The notes under the pieces are model-generated. The model was not told the origin of the DNA. It made no database searches and saw only the letters and a program-made list of their open reading frames with translations. From Thermopetrobacter sp. (GTDB lineage: Bacteria > Pseudomonadota > Alphaproteobacteria > Rhizobiales > Aestuariivirgaceae): DNA of 22,066 bases. The stretch covers positions 1 to 22,066 of the forward strand of contig DRPD01000304.1 of the NCBI GenBank assembly GCA_011374735.1, in the 5' to 3' direction. Position 1 is the stretch's first letter; every line of letters starts with the position of its first letter. Shown in pieces: positions 1 through 7,326 of this stretch. The position numbers and the translations under genes are program-made.

Positions 1-675
1 CCGGTTGATGGCGCCGGCCACCTCGCCGTCGATGAGGATGATGCGCTTGTCCCCCGCCGTCACCGCCGGCAGGTATTTCTGGGCGATGAACGGCTCGCGG
101 AAGCTTTGCTCGAACATCTCCACCAGCGCCGCGAAGTTGCCGTCGTCTGAAGTGAGCTTGAACACCCCGGCCCCGCCGTTGCCATATAGCGGCTTGAGAA
201 TGATGTCGCCGTGTTGCGCGCGAAAATCCTTCAGCGCCGACACGTCGCGGGCGATCAGCGTCGGCGGCGTCAGCTCGGGAAACTCCAGCACGAACAGCTT
301 CTCCGGCGCGTTGCGCACCGACCGCGGATCATTCACCACCAGCACGTGACCGGGCAGCCGCTCCAGAATGTGAGTGGCGGTGATGTAGGCCATGTCGAAG
401 GGCGGATCCTGACGCATCAGCACCACGTCGAAGTCGGCCAAACTCATGCGCTCCGGCGCCTTGGCCGTGAAGTGATCGCCGGCCACGTCGCGCACCAGCA
501 CGCATCGGCCGGTGGCGGTGATCGCGCCGGGCACCTCCATGGCCAGCGTGTCGGGCTGATAGACGAACAGCGTATGCCCGCGCCGCTGCGCCTCCAGCAT
601 CAGCGCGAAGGTGGAATCGCCACGGATGTCGATCCCTTCCAGCGGGTCCATCTGCACCGCGACTTTCAGTCCCAT
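1..675 (-). CDS. gshB: Glutathione synthetase, C-terminal part cut off by window edge
   Basis: Catalyses the ATP-dependent joining of gamma-glutamylcysteine and glycine, the last step of glutathione synthesis, in the cytosol. The 225 visible codons stay open to base 1; the E. coli enzyme has about 316 residues, so roughly 90 are missing. Visible family marks are the N-terminal segment [15 protein letters not shown], the [11 protein letters not shown] stretch at about residues 89-99, [13 protein letters not shown] at about 115-127, and the ATP-grasp glycine-rich strand [12 protein letters not shown] at about 161-172, followed by [12 protein letters not shown]. The ATG at 673-675 gives the family's usual N-terminus. 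Its start overlaps the end of yraN by 10 bases, so the two are probably translationally coupled as the last visible genes of a four-gene minus-strand operon. Assignment is very secure. Confidence 0.96.
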   Translation of the reverse strand, partial: MGLKVAVQMDPLEGIDIRGDSTFALMLEAQRRGHTLFVYQPDTLAMEVPGAITATGRCVLVRDVAGDHFTAKAPERMSLADFDVVLMRQDPPFDMAYITATHILERLPGHVLVVNDPRSVRNAPEKLFVLEFPELTPPTLIARDVSALKDFRAQHGDIILKPLYGNGGAGVFKLTSDDGNFAALVEMFEQSFREPFIAQKYLPAVTAGDKRIILIDGEVAGAINR

Positions 676-1043
676 CGCCCGTCTGTCCCTTCATCGAATG
701 CATGGATCACGTGTCGTGGCCACAGCCAGCGGTTTACGGCCACCAGATCGAAACGGCAAGGGCCATCGAGCGCCCGCGGGTGGGCCGCCAGCCAAAACCG
801 CGCCGCCTGCATGATGCGCCGCCGCTGCCTTGGCGTCAGCGCCTGCAGGGCGTCATCGCCACGCCGCCGCCGTTTCACTTCCACGAAGATGGTCACCTGT
901 CCGCGCCGCGCGATGAGGTCGATCTCGCCCACCGGCGTGCGCACCCGCCGCCCGAGGATGCGCCAGCCCTTCGCCCGCAGCATCCACGCGGCGGCCGCCT
1001 CCGCCAGCACCCCGGCCCGGTAACGGGAACGGCGGGCGGCCAT
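666..1043 (-). CDS. yraN: UPF0102 / YraN family nuclease-fold protein
   Basis: A 125-residue member of the UPF0102 (YraN) family, which has a restriction-endonuclease-like fold and no settled role. The core is visible: [14 protein letters not shown] near the N-terminus, [10 protein letters not shown] at about 39-48, and IFVEVKRR at about 52-59, matching the E-x-D...E-x-K arrangement of PD-(D/E)XK nucleases, then a basic region and the RFDLVAV strand at about 97-103. The ATG at 1041-1043 directly abuts the TGA of the upstream gene with no spacer, and its own end overlaps gshB. Next-door placement to gshB fits the arrangement known from other proteobacteria. Family assignment is firm; biochemical activity is unknown. 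Confidence 0.92.
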   Translation of the reverse strand: MAARRSRYRAGVLAEAAAAWMLRAKGWRILGRRVRTPVGEIDLIARRGQVTIFVEVKRRRRGDDALQALTPRQRRRIMQAARFWLAAHPRALDGPCRFDLVAVNRWLWPRHVIHAFDEGTDGRWD

Positions 1044-1769
1044 TCACACGAACCCCATCTTCTTCAGGGCGTCCATGTCGATGGCCATTTGCAGGCGGTT
1101 GAGCTGCTTGAACAGGTTTTGCGCGAAATGGCGCGCCTCGTTGTGCACCGCCAGATCGGGCGCCGCGATCTCGCCGCGCATCAGGGCCGCGAACGAGAAC
1201 TCCACCCGCTCGATGAAGGCCAGCGCCGGCGCGCTCAACACCGGCAGGCGCACCACGCCGTCGCGCGTCAGTTCCAGATACAGGCTCTCCGCCTCGTCAT
1301 TGCCGGCCGCCTCTCCGAGCGCCGCGTTGTGCACCGGCTGAAATCGCGCCGCCGGAAACATCCGCTCCACCTCCAGCGCCCGGTTCAATGACGCGGCGGT
1401 GGGAGTGAAGAGGAAGAAGAGAACGACCTCCGCGCCGGCCTCCTGCAGCACCTCGCCCAGCCCCAGCTGTTGCATATCGCGCAGGAACGCCGCCTCATGG
1501 GCCGCCGGCACATCGACGACGCGGGTCAGCGCCGGCGTCTGCGCGATCCCGTCGAACACCGCCACCCGCCCCATGGTGCGCCCGAAGTCCGCCGCCTCCA
1601 CCCGTCCGGGGTAGCGTTCCGCGAGCGGAAAGGCGGGGGCGTCCAGGTCGATGAGTTGCGGCGCCTCGCCTTCCAGCGTCAGCCAGTCGGCGACGGCGCG
1701 GGCCAGCAGGCTCTTGCCGGTGCGCGCGCGATCGGCGCAGATGACGAAGAAACGGGCCGGCCTGACCAT
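1044..1769 (-). CDS. P-loop NTPase of ParA/MinD superfamily with altered signature motif, function unknown
   Basis: A 241-residue cytosolic protein with no membrane segments. Near the N-terminus it reads CADRARTGKSLLARAVADWL, which aligns with ADKGGVGKTTVARALMDFL of the upstream neighbour. The P-loop GK(S/T) is kept (Gly18-Lys19-Ser20), but the ParA-type signature lysine is replaced by Arg14 and the glycine pair is lost. Further features are a LIDLDAPAFPLAERYPG stretch, then hydrophobic strands such as EVVLFFLFTP. The start ATG lies 14 bases after the neighbour's stop and has no clear Shine-Dalgarno sequence, suggesting translational coupling. The two proteins look like diverged paralogues that may act as a pair. 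I do not recognise a named gene. Whether it hydrolyses ATP is uncertain. Confidence 0.8.
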   Translation of the reverse strand: MVRPARFFVICADRARTGKSLLARAVADWLTLEGEAPQLIDLDAPAFPLAERYPGRVEAADFGRTMGRVAVFDGIAQTPALTRVVDVPAAHEAAFLRDMQQLGLGEVLQEAGAEVVLFFLFTPTAASLNRALEVERMFPAARFQPVHNAALGEAAGNDEAESLYLELTRDGVVRLPVLSAPALAFIERVEFSFAALMRGEIAAPDLAVHNEARHFAQNLFKQLNRLQMAIDMDALKKMGFV

Positions 1770-1783
1770 CTTGGCGGCTGGCC

Positions 1784-2566
1784 CTATTCGGCGGCGGCGG
1801 AGGTCTTGTCCTTGTCCGCGGCCGCCGCGCCGCCACCGCGCGAATTGGAGAGGATCTTCTGAATCAGCGCCAGCTTCTCCATTTCCTCATCCAGCTCCGA
1901 GAGCCACTTGCGCACATAGCCCCTGAGGGTGAAGGAGAAGTCGGCCTTCTCGCCCGACGCCTTCTTGTTGGCGCCGAAATCGCTGAAGGTGACGCCGGCC
2001 AGATCGACCGCCTCATAGGCCATCTCGTTCAGCTTCGGTACCTCCAGCTCATGGGCGTTGTTGAGGTTGGCGAAATACTTCTTGTAGGTCGCCTCGTCCC
2101 ATTCGAAGAAATTGGTTTCGTTGATGAAGTTGCGCGTCACGATGTAGTCGATGCCGTCCACGTAGCGGTTCACCTCCTGCAACTCGTTGAGCGAGGCCAC
2201 CGCCGGGCCGACCACATGGAACATGCCGATATCGAACTGGTTGGCGCGCGCCACCTCGAACACCCCGATGCGCTCGAACAGATCGAGGGTGCGGCTCAAG
2301 GCTCCGGCCTTGAAGTCGATGATGGTGACCTTCTCCGCCGCCGTCTCCAGCGTGTCCAGCACCTTCATCTGATCGGCCACCTCCTCGATGTCGATGATCG
2401 TGGTGGCGGCCGGATAGAAGCGGTGCAGGGTGCCGCGCGGCGTTTCGGTGTCGAAGGCCCGCGCCAGCACGTTGCGGCGGGCCAGAAAATCCATCAGCGC
2501 GCGCGCGACCGTGGTCTTGCCCACGCCGCCCTTGTCGGCGCCTACCATGATGAGCGTCGGTTTCAT
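1784..2566 (-). CDS. ParA-like ATPase, function unknown
   Basis: A 260-residue ParA/MinD-superfamily ATPase. The deviant Walker A, ADKGGVGKTT at residues 10-19, is intact, including signature Lys12 and P-loop Lys17. FDTETPRG at about 39-46 and VTIIDFKAG at about 79-87 are in the positions expected for the switch regions of this fold. The last 20 residues are a low-complexity Gly/Ala/Lys/Asp tail after a helical segment (WLSELDEEMEKLALIQKIL). The ATG at 2564-2566 is preceded by GGGGAGG at about 10 bases. It is first in an operon with the second P-loop gene, yraN and gshB. There is no ParB partner or parS-like site nearby, so chromosome or plasmid segregation is not supported. No named family beyond the superfamily can be claimed. 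Confidence 0.85.
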   Translation of the reverse strand: MKPTLIMVGADKGGVGKTTVARALMDFLARRNVLARAFDTETPRGTLHRFYPAATTIIDIEEVADQMKVLDTLETAAEKVTIIDFKAGALSRTLDLFERIGVFEVARANQFDIGMFHVVGPAVASLNELQEVNRYVDGIDYIVTRNFINETNFFEWDEATYKKYFANLNNAHELEVPKLNEMAYEAVDLAGVTFSDFGANKKASGEKADFSFTLRGYVRKWLSELDEEMEKLALIQKILSNSRGGGAAAADKDKTSAAAE

Positions 2567-2839
2567 GAAGCACAGGCCTCCCCTTTAGCGGAACGGCGCG
2601 GCGCGGCCGCATCCGCCCGCCGTTCATCTTGTTTGAGTTGCCGCCACCGGTGGTGATGTGCGGCCCGCCGCGTCCCGTTGGCGCAACGGACGTGGCGTGG
2701 CGGCCAGTGTAACACCGGCGGCGGCGCATTTCTATCCTCACCCACGCACGTGCGGGTTGCAGCGACGGACAGGCATTTCCTGCCCGCTTCGGGCCGCAAG
2801 GACGGCGGCCATGGGCGCGGGCGGCGATCGCCGCGGGGT
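2567..2839. other. Intergenic region between trxA and the ParA-like operon
   Basis: This stretch of 273 bases contains no convincing gene. It carries a candidate minus-strand promoter (2706-2734) and, downstream of it in the presumed leader, two small perfect inverted repeats: CCGTTG-GCG-CAACGG at 2675-2689 and the palindrome CCACCGGTGG at 2644-2653. Either could be an operator or simply a GC-rich hairpin. Close to the end of trxA there is a 14-base palindrome, GCGGCGATCGCCGC (2821-2834), without a following T-run, so it is not a convincing intrinsic terminator. Confidence 0.5.
2706..2734 (-). promoter_or_regulatory. Candidate sigma-70 type promoter for the ParA-like/yraN/gshB operon
   Basis: Read on the minus strand, TAGAAA and TACACT are separated by exactly 17 bases; each matches four of six consensus positions. 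A transcript from here would have a leader of roughly 130 bases before the ATG at 2566. This supports the operon having its own promoter rather than depending on trxA. The call rests only on sequence match and position. Confidence 0.4.
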
Positions 2840-3166
2840 TCAGGAGGCGGCCAGCGCCCCTTCCACCCAGCTGACGATGGTGTTCTTCGGCGCCGCGCCC
2901 ACCTGCTGCGACACCACCTCGCCATTCTTCACCAGCATCAGCGTCGGAATGCCGCGCACCCCGTATTGGGCCGGGGTGGAGGGGTTCTCGTCGATGTTGA
3001 GCTTCACCACCTTCAGCTTGCCGCCCATCTCGCTGGAAATCTCCTCCAGCGCCGGCGCGATCATCTTGCAAGGCGCGCACCATTCGGCCCAGAAATCCAC
3101 CAGCACGGGCAGATCGGACTTCAGCACCTTCTCCTCGAATTCCGCATCGTTCACGTGATCGACCAT
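2840..3166 (-). CDS. trxA: Thioredoxin
   Basis: Cytosolic protein-disulfide reductase of 108 residues, matching the roughly 109 of E. coli TrxA. The active site [10 protein letters not shown] is at residues 25-34 with the redox pair Cys30/Cys33, and GIPTLM carries the conserved cis-proline. The ORF is open 10 codons further upstream, but the ATG at 3164-3166 is chosen because AGGAG lies 8 bases before it and the product then begins MVDHV, as in the family. It is divergent from lepA and has its own strong promoter at 3229-3257. No unusual residues are seen; function is secure. Confidence 0.96.
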   Translation of the reverse strand: MVDHVNDAEFEEKVLKSDLPVLVDFWAEWCAPCKMIAPALEEISSEMGGKLKVVKLNIDENPSTPAQYGVRGIPTLMLVKNGEVVSQQVGAAPKNTIVSWVEGALAAS

Positions 3167-3228
3167 CGGCTCATCTCCTGAAAAAAGTTGTGTCACTGCC
3201 CGCTTCGGCGAAAGGGCGAGATGCCGGC

Positions 3229-3257
3229 AACCTAGGTATTGCGCCCCGGCCGGTCAA
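3229..3257 (-). promoter_or_regulatory. Promoter of trxA
   Basis: On the minus strand TTGACC and TAGGTT are separated by exactly 17 bases. This is a strong housekeeping-sigma match, and the CCTAGGTT form of the -10 box is common at strong alphaproteobacterial promoters. The leader to the trxA ATG is about 55 bases and includes an A/T-rich ACAACTTTTTT stretch just before the AGGAG ribosome binding site. Confidence 0.7.
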
Positions 3258-3331
3258 GATGACGCCACGGCGGCGGCGGCCTTTTCCACGTCTTGACGCC
3301 CACCCGCGCCCGTGCCAATTGCCCATCCATC

Positions 3332-5131
3332 ATGAGCGCGCAGCGACACATCCGCAATTTCTCCATCATCGCCCACATCGACCACGGCAAGTCGACCCTG
3401 GCCGACCGCCTGATCCAGATGTGCGGCGGCCTGTCTCAGCGCGAGATGAAGGAGCAGGTGCTCGACAACATGGAGCTGGAACGCGAGCGCGGCATCACCA
3501 TCAAGGCCCAGACCGTGCGCCTCGCCTGGACCGCCGATGATGGCCGGGAATACGTCCTCAACCTCATCGACACGCCCGGCCACGTGGACTTCACCTATGA
3601 GGTGTCGCGCTCCCTGGCCGCCGTGGAGGGATCGCTGCTGGTGGTGGACGCCTCGCAAGGGGTGGAGGCCCAGACCCTGGCCAACGTCTGGCAGGCCATC
3701 GAGCACGACCACGAGATCATCCCGGTGCTCAACAAGGTCGATCTGCCGGCTGCCGATCCCGACCGCGTCAAGCGCCAGATCGAGGAGGTGATCGGGCTGG
3801 ACGCCGCCGACGCCATCGAGATCTCCGCCAAGACGGGGCAGGGGGTGGAGGAGGTGTTGCGGGCCATCGTCGAGCGCCTGCCGCCGCCCGAAGGCGACGC
3901 CGGCGCGCCATTGAAGGCCCTGCTGGTGGACTCCTGGTATGATCCCTATCTCGGCGTCGTCGTGCTGGTGCGGGTCATCGACGGCGAGCTGAAGAAGGGG
4001 ATGAAAATCCGCCTCATGTCCACCGGTGCGGTGCATCAGGTGGAGCAGGTGGGCATCTTCACCCCCAAGAAGGAGCGCGTGGAGCGCCTCGGCCCCGGCG
4101 AGATCGGCTACATCACCGCCGCCATCAAGGAGGTGGCCGACACCCGCGTCGGCGACACCATCACCGGGGAAAGAGCGACGGCGGTTGAGCCGTTGCCCGG
4201 CTTCAAGCCGGTGCGGCCGGTGGTGTTCGCCGGCTTCTTCCCCGTCGATTCCGCCGACTTCGAGGATCTGCGCGAGGCGATGGCCAAACTGCGCCTCAAC
4301 GATTCCAGCTTCATGTTCGAGATGGAGACCTCCGCCGCGTTGGGCTTCGGCTTCCGCTGCGGTTTTCTGGGCCTGCTGCATCTGGAGATCGTGCGCGAGC
4401 GCATCGAGCGCGAGTTCGGCGTCGATATCATCACCACCGCCCCGTCGGTCATCTATCAGGTGTATCTCACCGACGGCTCCATGATCGAGCTGCACAACCC
4501 CGCCGACATGCCCGATCCGGTGAAGATCGACCACATCGAGGAACCGTGGATCGAGGCCACCATCCTGGTGCCGGAGGAGCATCTGGGCGCCGTGCTGAAG
4601 CTGTGCGAGGAGCGGCGCGGCCGTCAGAAGGAACTGAACTGGGCCGGCAGCCGCGCCATGCTGGTCTATGAACTGCCGCTCAACGAGGTGGTGTTCGACT
4701 TCCACGACCGGCTGAAGTCCGTCTCGCGCGGCTATGCCAGCTTCGACTATCAACTCACCGGCTATCGCCCCGGCGATCTGGTCAGGATGCAGATTCTGGT
4801 CAATGGCGAACCGGTGGACGCCCTGTCCGTCATCGTCCACCGCGACCGCGCGCAGCAGCGTGGCCGCGCCATGTGCGAGAAATTGAAGGAGCTGATCCCG
4901 CGCCACCTGTTCAAGGTGCCGGTGCAGGCCGCCATCGGCGGCAAGATCATCGCGCGGGAAACCATCGCCGCGCTGCGCAAGGACGTCACCGCCAAGTGCT
5001 ACGGCGGCGACATCACCCGCAAGCGCAAGCTGCTGGAGAAGCAGAAGGCGGGCAAGAAGAAGATGCGCCAGTTCGGCAAGGTGGACATCCCCCAGGACGC
5101 CTTCATCAAGGCCCTGAAGATGGACGATTGA
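3332..5131 (+). CDS. lepA: Elongation factor 4 (LepA), back-translocating ribosomal GTPase
   Basis: A translation GTPase of 599 residues, the same length as E. coli LepA, that acts on the ribosome. The G1 motif AHIDHGKST is at 14-22, the switch I region [13 protein letters not shown] at about 52-64, G3 DTPGH at 80-84 and G4 NKVD at 134-137. The C-terminal LepA-specific region is complete, including [20 protein letters not shown] near the end. The ATG at 3332 is chosen because it gives the family's [20 protein letters not shown] start; an in-frame TTG at 3293 would add 13 atypical residues. There is no recognisable Shine-Dalgarno sequence before the ATG, which is unusual for this window. It ends 24 bases from the convergent TadE-like gene, with no clear terminator between them. 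Confidence 0.98.
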   Translation: MSAQRHIRNFSIIAHIDHGKSTLADRLIQMCGGLSQREMKEQVLDNMELERERGITIKAQTVRLAWTADDGREYVLNLIDTPGHVDFTYEVSRSLAAVEGSLLVVDASQGVEAQTLANVWQAIEHDHEIIPVLNKVDLPAADPDRVKRQIEEVIGLDAADAIEISAKTGQGVEEVLRAIVERLPPPEGDAGAPLKALLVDSWYDPYLGVVVLVRVIDGELKKGMKIRLMSTGAVHQVEQVGIFTPKKERVERLGPGEIGYITAAIKEVADTRVGDTITGERATAVEPLPGFKPVRPVVFAGFFPVDSADFEDLREAMAKLRLNDSSFMFEMETSAALGFGFRCGFLGLLHLEIVRERIEREFGVDIITTAPSVIYQVYLTDGSMIELHNPADMPDPVKIDHIEEPWIEATILVPEEHLGAVLKLCEERRGRQKELNWAGSRAMLVYELPLNEVVFDFHDRLKSVSRGYASFDYQLTGYRPGDLVRMQILVNGEPVDALSVIVHRDRAQQRGRAMCEKLKELIPRHLFKVPVQAAIGGKIIARETIAALRKDVTAKCYGGDITRKRKLLEKQKAGKKKMRQFGKVDIPQDAFIKALKMDD

Positions 5132-5155
5132 TGCGGCCGCCGCCGCGCTTCGCCT

Positions 5156-5752
5156 TCAGCTGGAGCAGTCGCTGCACGGCAGGTTCTTCATCTGCCGCGG
5201 CTTCAGCACCACGTCCTCCATCAGCTTCACGCCGTTGAAGGTGAAGAACGGATTGCTCAACAGCGGCCGGAAGATGTAGCAGCCGCGGGTGACGATCGCC
5301 ATGTCGCTGGTCGAGGTCAGCAGCGGGGTGATCTTCTTCTTCAGGGTGGTGGAGTTGAAATCCGGCGCCGGGCAGGTGTTGGTGGTGTCGCCCACGACGT
5401 CTTTCCACACCACATTGATCTTGTCCTTGTCGTCCTTCTGCACGGCATAGACGGTCATTTTCACATTCGCCGCGGAGAACGGGCGCATGATGTGACCCAC
5501 CGCCTGGTAATAGCTGTTGATGATGCTCGTGCTCAGGGTGCCGCCCGCCTGGGTGACCAGATCGCCGAAGGTGTTGGTGGCGATCACCAGCTTGCGGCTC
5601 GCCGAATAGCCCTTGGTGAGATTGATCAGGCCGAAGAACAGCAGCACCAGCACCGGCAGCAGCAGCGCGAATTCGATCGCCACCGCGCCGCGCGCGTTTT
5701 CGGCCAGTCGCCGCGTCTGTCGCTTCGGCAGGAAAGTCCGTAAGCGGTTCAT
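5156..5752 (-). CDS. TadE-family pseudopilin-like protein
   Basis: A 198-residue minor component of the Tad pilus system. A basic N-terminus is followed by RGAVAIEFALLLPVLVLLFF (about 21-40). Cleavage after Gly22 would place Glu27 at +5, as in class III prepilins and TadE/TadF pseudopilins processed by a CpaA/TadV peptidase. One membrane segment is predicted at about 23-45, and the rest would be periplasmic. The periplasmic part ends PCSDCSS and also has Cys at about 127 and 157, so disulfides are possible. AGGAG stands 8 bases before the ATG. It lies 30 bases downstream of a second TadE-like gene in the same orientation, clearly one transcript. TadE, TadF or a TadG-type label cannot be separated by sequence reading alone. 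Confidence 0.85.
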   Translation of the reverse strand: MNRLRTFLPKRQTRRLAENARGAVAIEFALLLPVLVLLFFGLINLTKGYSASRKLVIATNTFGDLVTQAGGTLSTSIINSYYQAVGHIMRPFSAANVKMTVYAVQKDDKDKINVVWKDVVGDTTNTCPAPDFNSTTLKKKITPLLTSTSDMAIVTRGCYIFRPLLSNPFFTFNGVKLMEDVVLKPRQMKNLPCSDCSS

Positions 5753-5782
5753 CGCGTCATCTCCTGTTGCGCCGTCACCGGC

Positions 5783-6343
5783 TCAGAACGGCTCGCTGCG
5801 GAACACCGCCGCGGCGTGGATCAGCCACACGTCATCGGTATAGGCGTTGCCGTCGTCATCGGTGCTCTCGTGTTCGGTATTGGTGAAGAACCAGCGCATG
5901 AACGGGGTGATCGGCTTGTAGGGATAAAACGCCCTGACCAGCACGATGTCCTGCGGCCCGCCGTGGTTGTAGGGGTTGGTCTTGAAGGTGTCCTTGTCCA
6001 CTTCAGGCGAGTTGATGCTGGCGAAATCGGTGAACGTCTTCACGTGCACGCTCAGCTTCGTGCAGTTGATGATGGCCGGCAGACGGGCGCACACCTGCTG
6101 CTTGAACTTGCTGGCGTCGGCGCTGTTTTTCTGCGCCTGGCCGGTGCGGATCAGCCGCGCGCTGTCGGCCACCGCGTTGTCCAGCAGCGATTCACCGAAC
6201 AGCACGATGCTCAGTTCCAGCACCAGCATGGAGAAGAAGATGAACGTCGGCGCCAGGATCGCGAACTCGATGGACACCGCGCCCGCCTCGCGGCCGCGCG
6301 CCCGCCGCCATCCGCGCCTGATACGTTGCCTGATGTGCATCAT
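5783..6343 (-). CDS. TadE-family pseudopilin-like protein
   Basis: A 186-residue paralogue of the gene downstream. After a strongly basic leader it reads EAGAVSIEFAILAPTFIFF (about 19-37). Cleavage after Gly21 would put Glu26 at +5, the prepilin-peptidase signature. One membrane segment is expected at about 24-48, and the remainder is periplasmic with Cys at about 89 and 98. Two ATG codons stand in tandem; the first is preferred since GGGAGG is 10 bases before it. It is first in the two-gene minus-strand operon, whose leader contains a perfect 8-base-pair hairpin (6372-6395). It probably works with the plus-strand cpa/tad genes as a minor pilin or assembly factor. Confidence 0.86.
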   Translation of the reverse strand: MMHIRQRIRRGWRRARGREAGAVSIEFAILAPTFIFFSMLVLELSIVLFGESLLDNAVADSARLIRTGQAQKNSADASKFKQQVCARLPAIINCTKLSVHVKTFTDFASINSPEVDKDTFKTNPYNHGGPQDIVLVRAFYPYKPITPFMRWFFTNTEHESTDDDGNAYTDDVWLIHAAAVFRSEPF

Positions 6344-6371
6344 CCGGCTCTCGCCTCCCGCTGTTGTTTCG

Positions 6372-6395
6372 GGCTCTTCCGCACATAGAAGAGCC
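6372..6395 (-). promoter_or_regulatory. Leader hairpin upstream of the TadE-like operon
   Basis: GGCTCTTC and GAAGAGCC form a perfect 8-base-pair stem around an 8-base loop, about 30 bases before the first TadE-like start codon on the minus strand. There is no U-run after it, so it does not look like a terminator. It might stabilise the mRNA or bind a protein, or have no function. Confidence 0.4.
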
Positions 6396-6456
6396 GTCGC
6401 TGCAGCATCGCAGGCTATCAGACGCCCGTGAGCATTCCCTCAATGCCGGGTGCCGC

Positions 6457-6469
6457 ATTTGATTCAAAT
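6457..6469. promoter_or_regulatory. AT-rich palindrome upstream of the TadE-like operon, possible operator
   Basis: ATTTGA-T-TCAAAT is a perfect 6+1+6 palindrome in an AT-rich island of otherwise very GC-rich DNA, about 115 bases upstream of the TadE-like start. The position is compatible with a promoter or operator for that operon, but I could not find a well-spaced -35/-10 pair beside it. Low confidence. Confidence 0.25.
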
Positions 6470-6502
6470 TGTAAGCAACCCGGTTTCTTCCCCGCGATGA
6501 TG

Positions 6503-6530
6503 AAAAAACCCCGGCGCCATGGCCGGGGTT
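6503..6530 (-). terminator. Intrinsic terminator after the secretin N-domain gene
   Basis: Read on the minus strand, AACCCCGGC - CATGGC - GCCGGGGTT forms a perfect 9-base-pair stem with a 6-base loop, immediately followed by a run of T. It lies 24 bases past the stop codon of the 158-residue gene. It separates that gene from the TadE-like pair, so the minus-strand pilus genes are at least two transcripts. Confidence 0.85.
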
Positions 6531-6553
6531 CGCATCCGAATCGGGTGTGCCGC

Positions 6554-7030
6554 TCACTGCGCGGGCGGCCCGGAAGAGGCATCGCCGCCGCCATTGCCGG
6601 CCGCCGCCATCTGCCCTTGCAGCGCAGAGAAGGCGTTGGGAAAATCGCCGACCGTCAGCACCTGCGCGCAATCCGGGTCGCATTTGTAGGTGACGCGGTG
6701 GCCGGCGTAATACACCCGCATGCGGTTGGCGGTCCTGGGCACCACGTTGACGTCGAAGGTGGCCAGCCGGTTGCCCTTGCCGTCCAGCACCAGGATGTTG
6801 GTGGCCCCCACGTTGCGCGCCTGGATCACCAGTTTCTTGTTCAGCACGGTGACATCGGCGTGCATCGGGTTGGACACCACCACGGTGGACGGCGTCTGCG
6901 CCAGGTTGACGATCTTGTTGGCATGCGGCGTCATGCGCAGCTCCAGCGCCGCCGCCTCGGCCGCGCCCAGCGTCAGCGCGGCCAGCGGCGCCGCGGCGGT
7001 GATCAGGAAACGGCTGCGGGAATGGGTCAT
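6554..7030 (-). CDS. Periplasmic pilus assembly protein made of a secretin N-terminal domain
   Basis: A 158-residue exported protein with a signal peptide of about 26 residues (MTHSRSRFLITAAAPLAAL...AEA). Residues about 29-97 match the domain that begins CpaC in this same window: both share a V-x-L...V-V-V-x-x-P...TNI-x-x-LD-x-x-G-x-x-x-x-x-x-D-x-x-V pattern. This is the pilus-formation N-terminal domain of T2SS/T3SS-type secretins. The BON region and the secretin barrel are absent. A short C-terminal part carries a CDPDC pair (Cys117, Cys121) that could form a disulfide, then a Gly/Ala/Pro-rich tail. GAGGAG is 9 bases before the ATG. It is divergent from cpaB, so a role at the secretin entrance is likely but unproven. 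Confidence 0.83.
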   Translation of the reverse strand: MTHSRSRFLITAAAPLAALTLGAAEAAALELRMTPHANKIVNLAQTPSTVVVSNPMHADVTVLNKKLVIQARNVGATNILVLDGKGNRLATFDVNVVPRTANRMRVYYAGHRVTYKCDPDCAQVLTVGDFPNAFSALQGQMAAAGNGGGDASSGPPAQ

Positions 7031-7229
7031 GGCGCGATACTCCTCAGGCTCGCCGGTGGGTCATGCACGAAGCCCCGCCAAGGTGCGGCTTCATGAGTGA
7101 TGGTTCCGGGCGCCACCTTGCCCCAACAGGGTGAAGGTTTTCTTAAAAAAGGAACGGAGGCCCCATCCTGGAGCGCCCGCCCGCATGGTTGGCAAAGGAT
7201 GAAGCGCCGCCGGGGAAATGCACCGCCCG

Positions 7230-7244
7230 TTAACCATGCCTTGA
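7230..7244 (+). promoter_or_regulatory. Putative CtrA-binding site before cpaB
   Basis: TTAA-CCATGCC-TTGA matches the alphaproteobacterial CtrA full-site pattern TTAA-N7-TTAA with one mismatch and contains an exact TTAACCAT half-site. It lies 83 bases before the cpaB start in the 296-base divergent region, which otherwise holds an AT-rich stretch (about 7137-7150) and no gene. CtrA is known to control pilin transcription in Caulobacter, so cell-cycle control of this locus is plausible. Short motifs like this also occur by chance. Confidence 0.4.
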
Positions 7245-7326
7245 TGTTTTTGCCGCACATTCGCTTTCGAACGAACGTCAATCCGCCGCCACCGGACGCG
7301 GCCTTGCCGACATCAAGGTGAACGAG

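Noticed and set aside
1784..2566. Plasmid or chromosome partition locus
   Set aside because: A ParA-like ATPase is present, but there is no ParB gene, parS-like repeat or origin feature nearby, and the gene is tied to yraN-gshB.
2821..2834. Palindrome GCGGCGATCGCCGC as terminator of trxA
   Set aside because: No T-run follows on the minus strand; it is short, and GC-rich palindromes of this kind are expected at this base composition.
3254..4906. Open frame of 550 codons antisense to lepA
   Set aside because: It is a mirror of lepA codon use in GC-rich DNA: His/Gln/Asp/Gly-rich with no domain, and the plus-strand gene is certain.
7097..7321. Short plus-strand frame before cpaB as a possible Flp pilin
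   Set aside because: The 74-residue product has no hydrophobic helix and no G-x-x-x-x-E processing motif.
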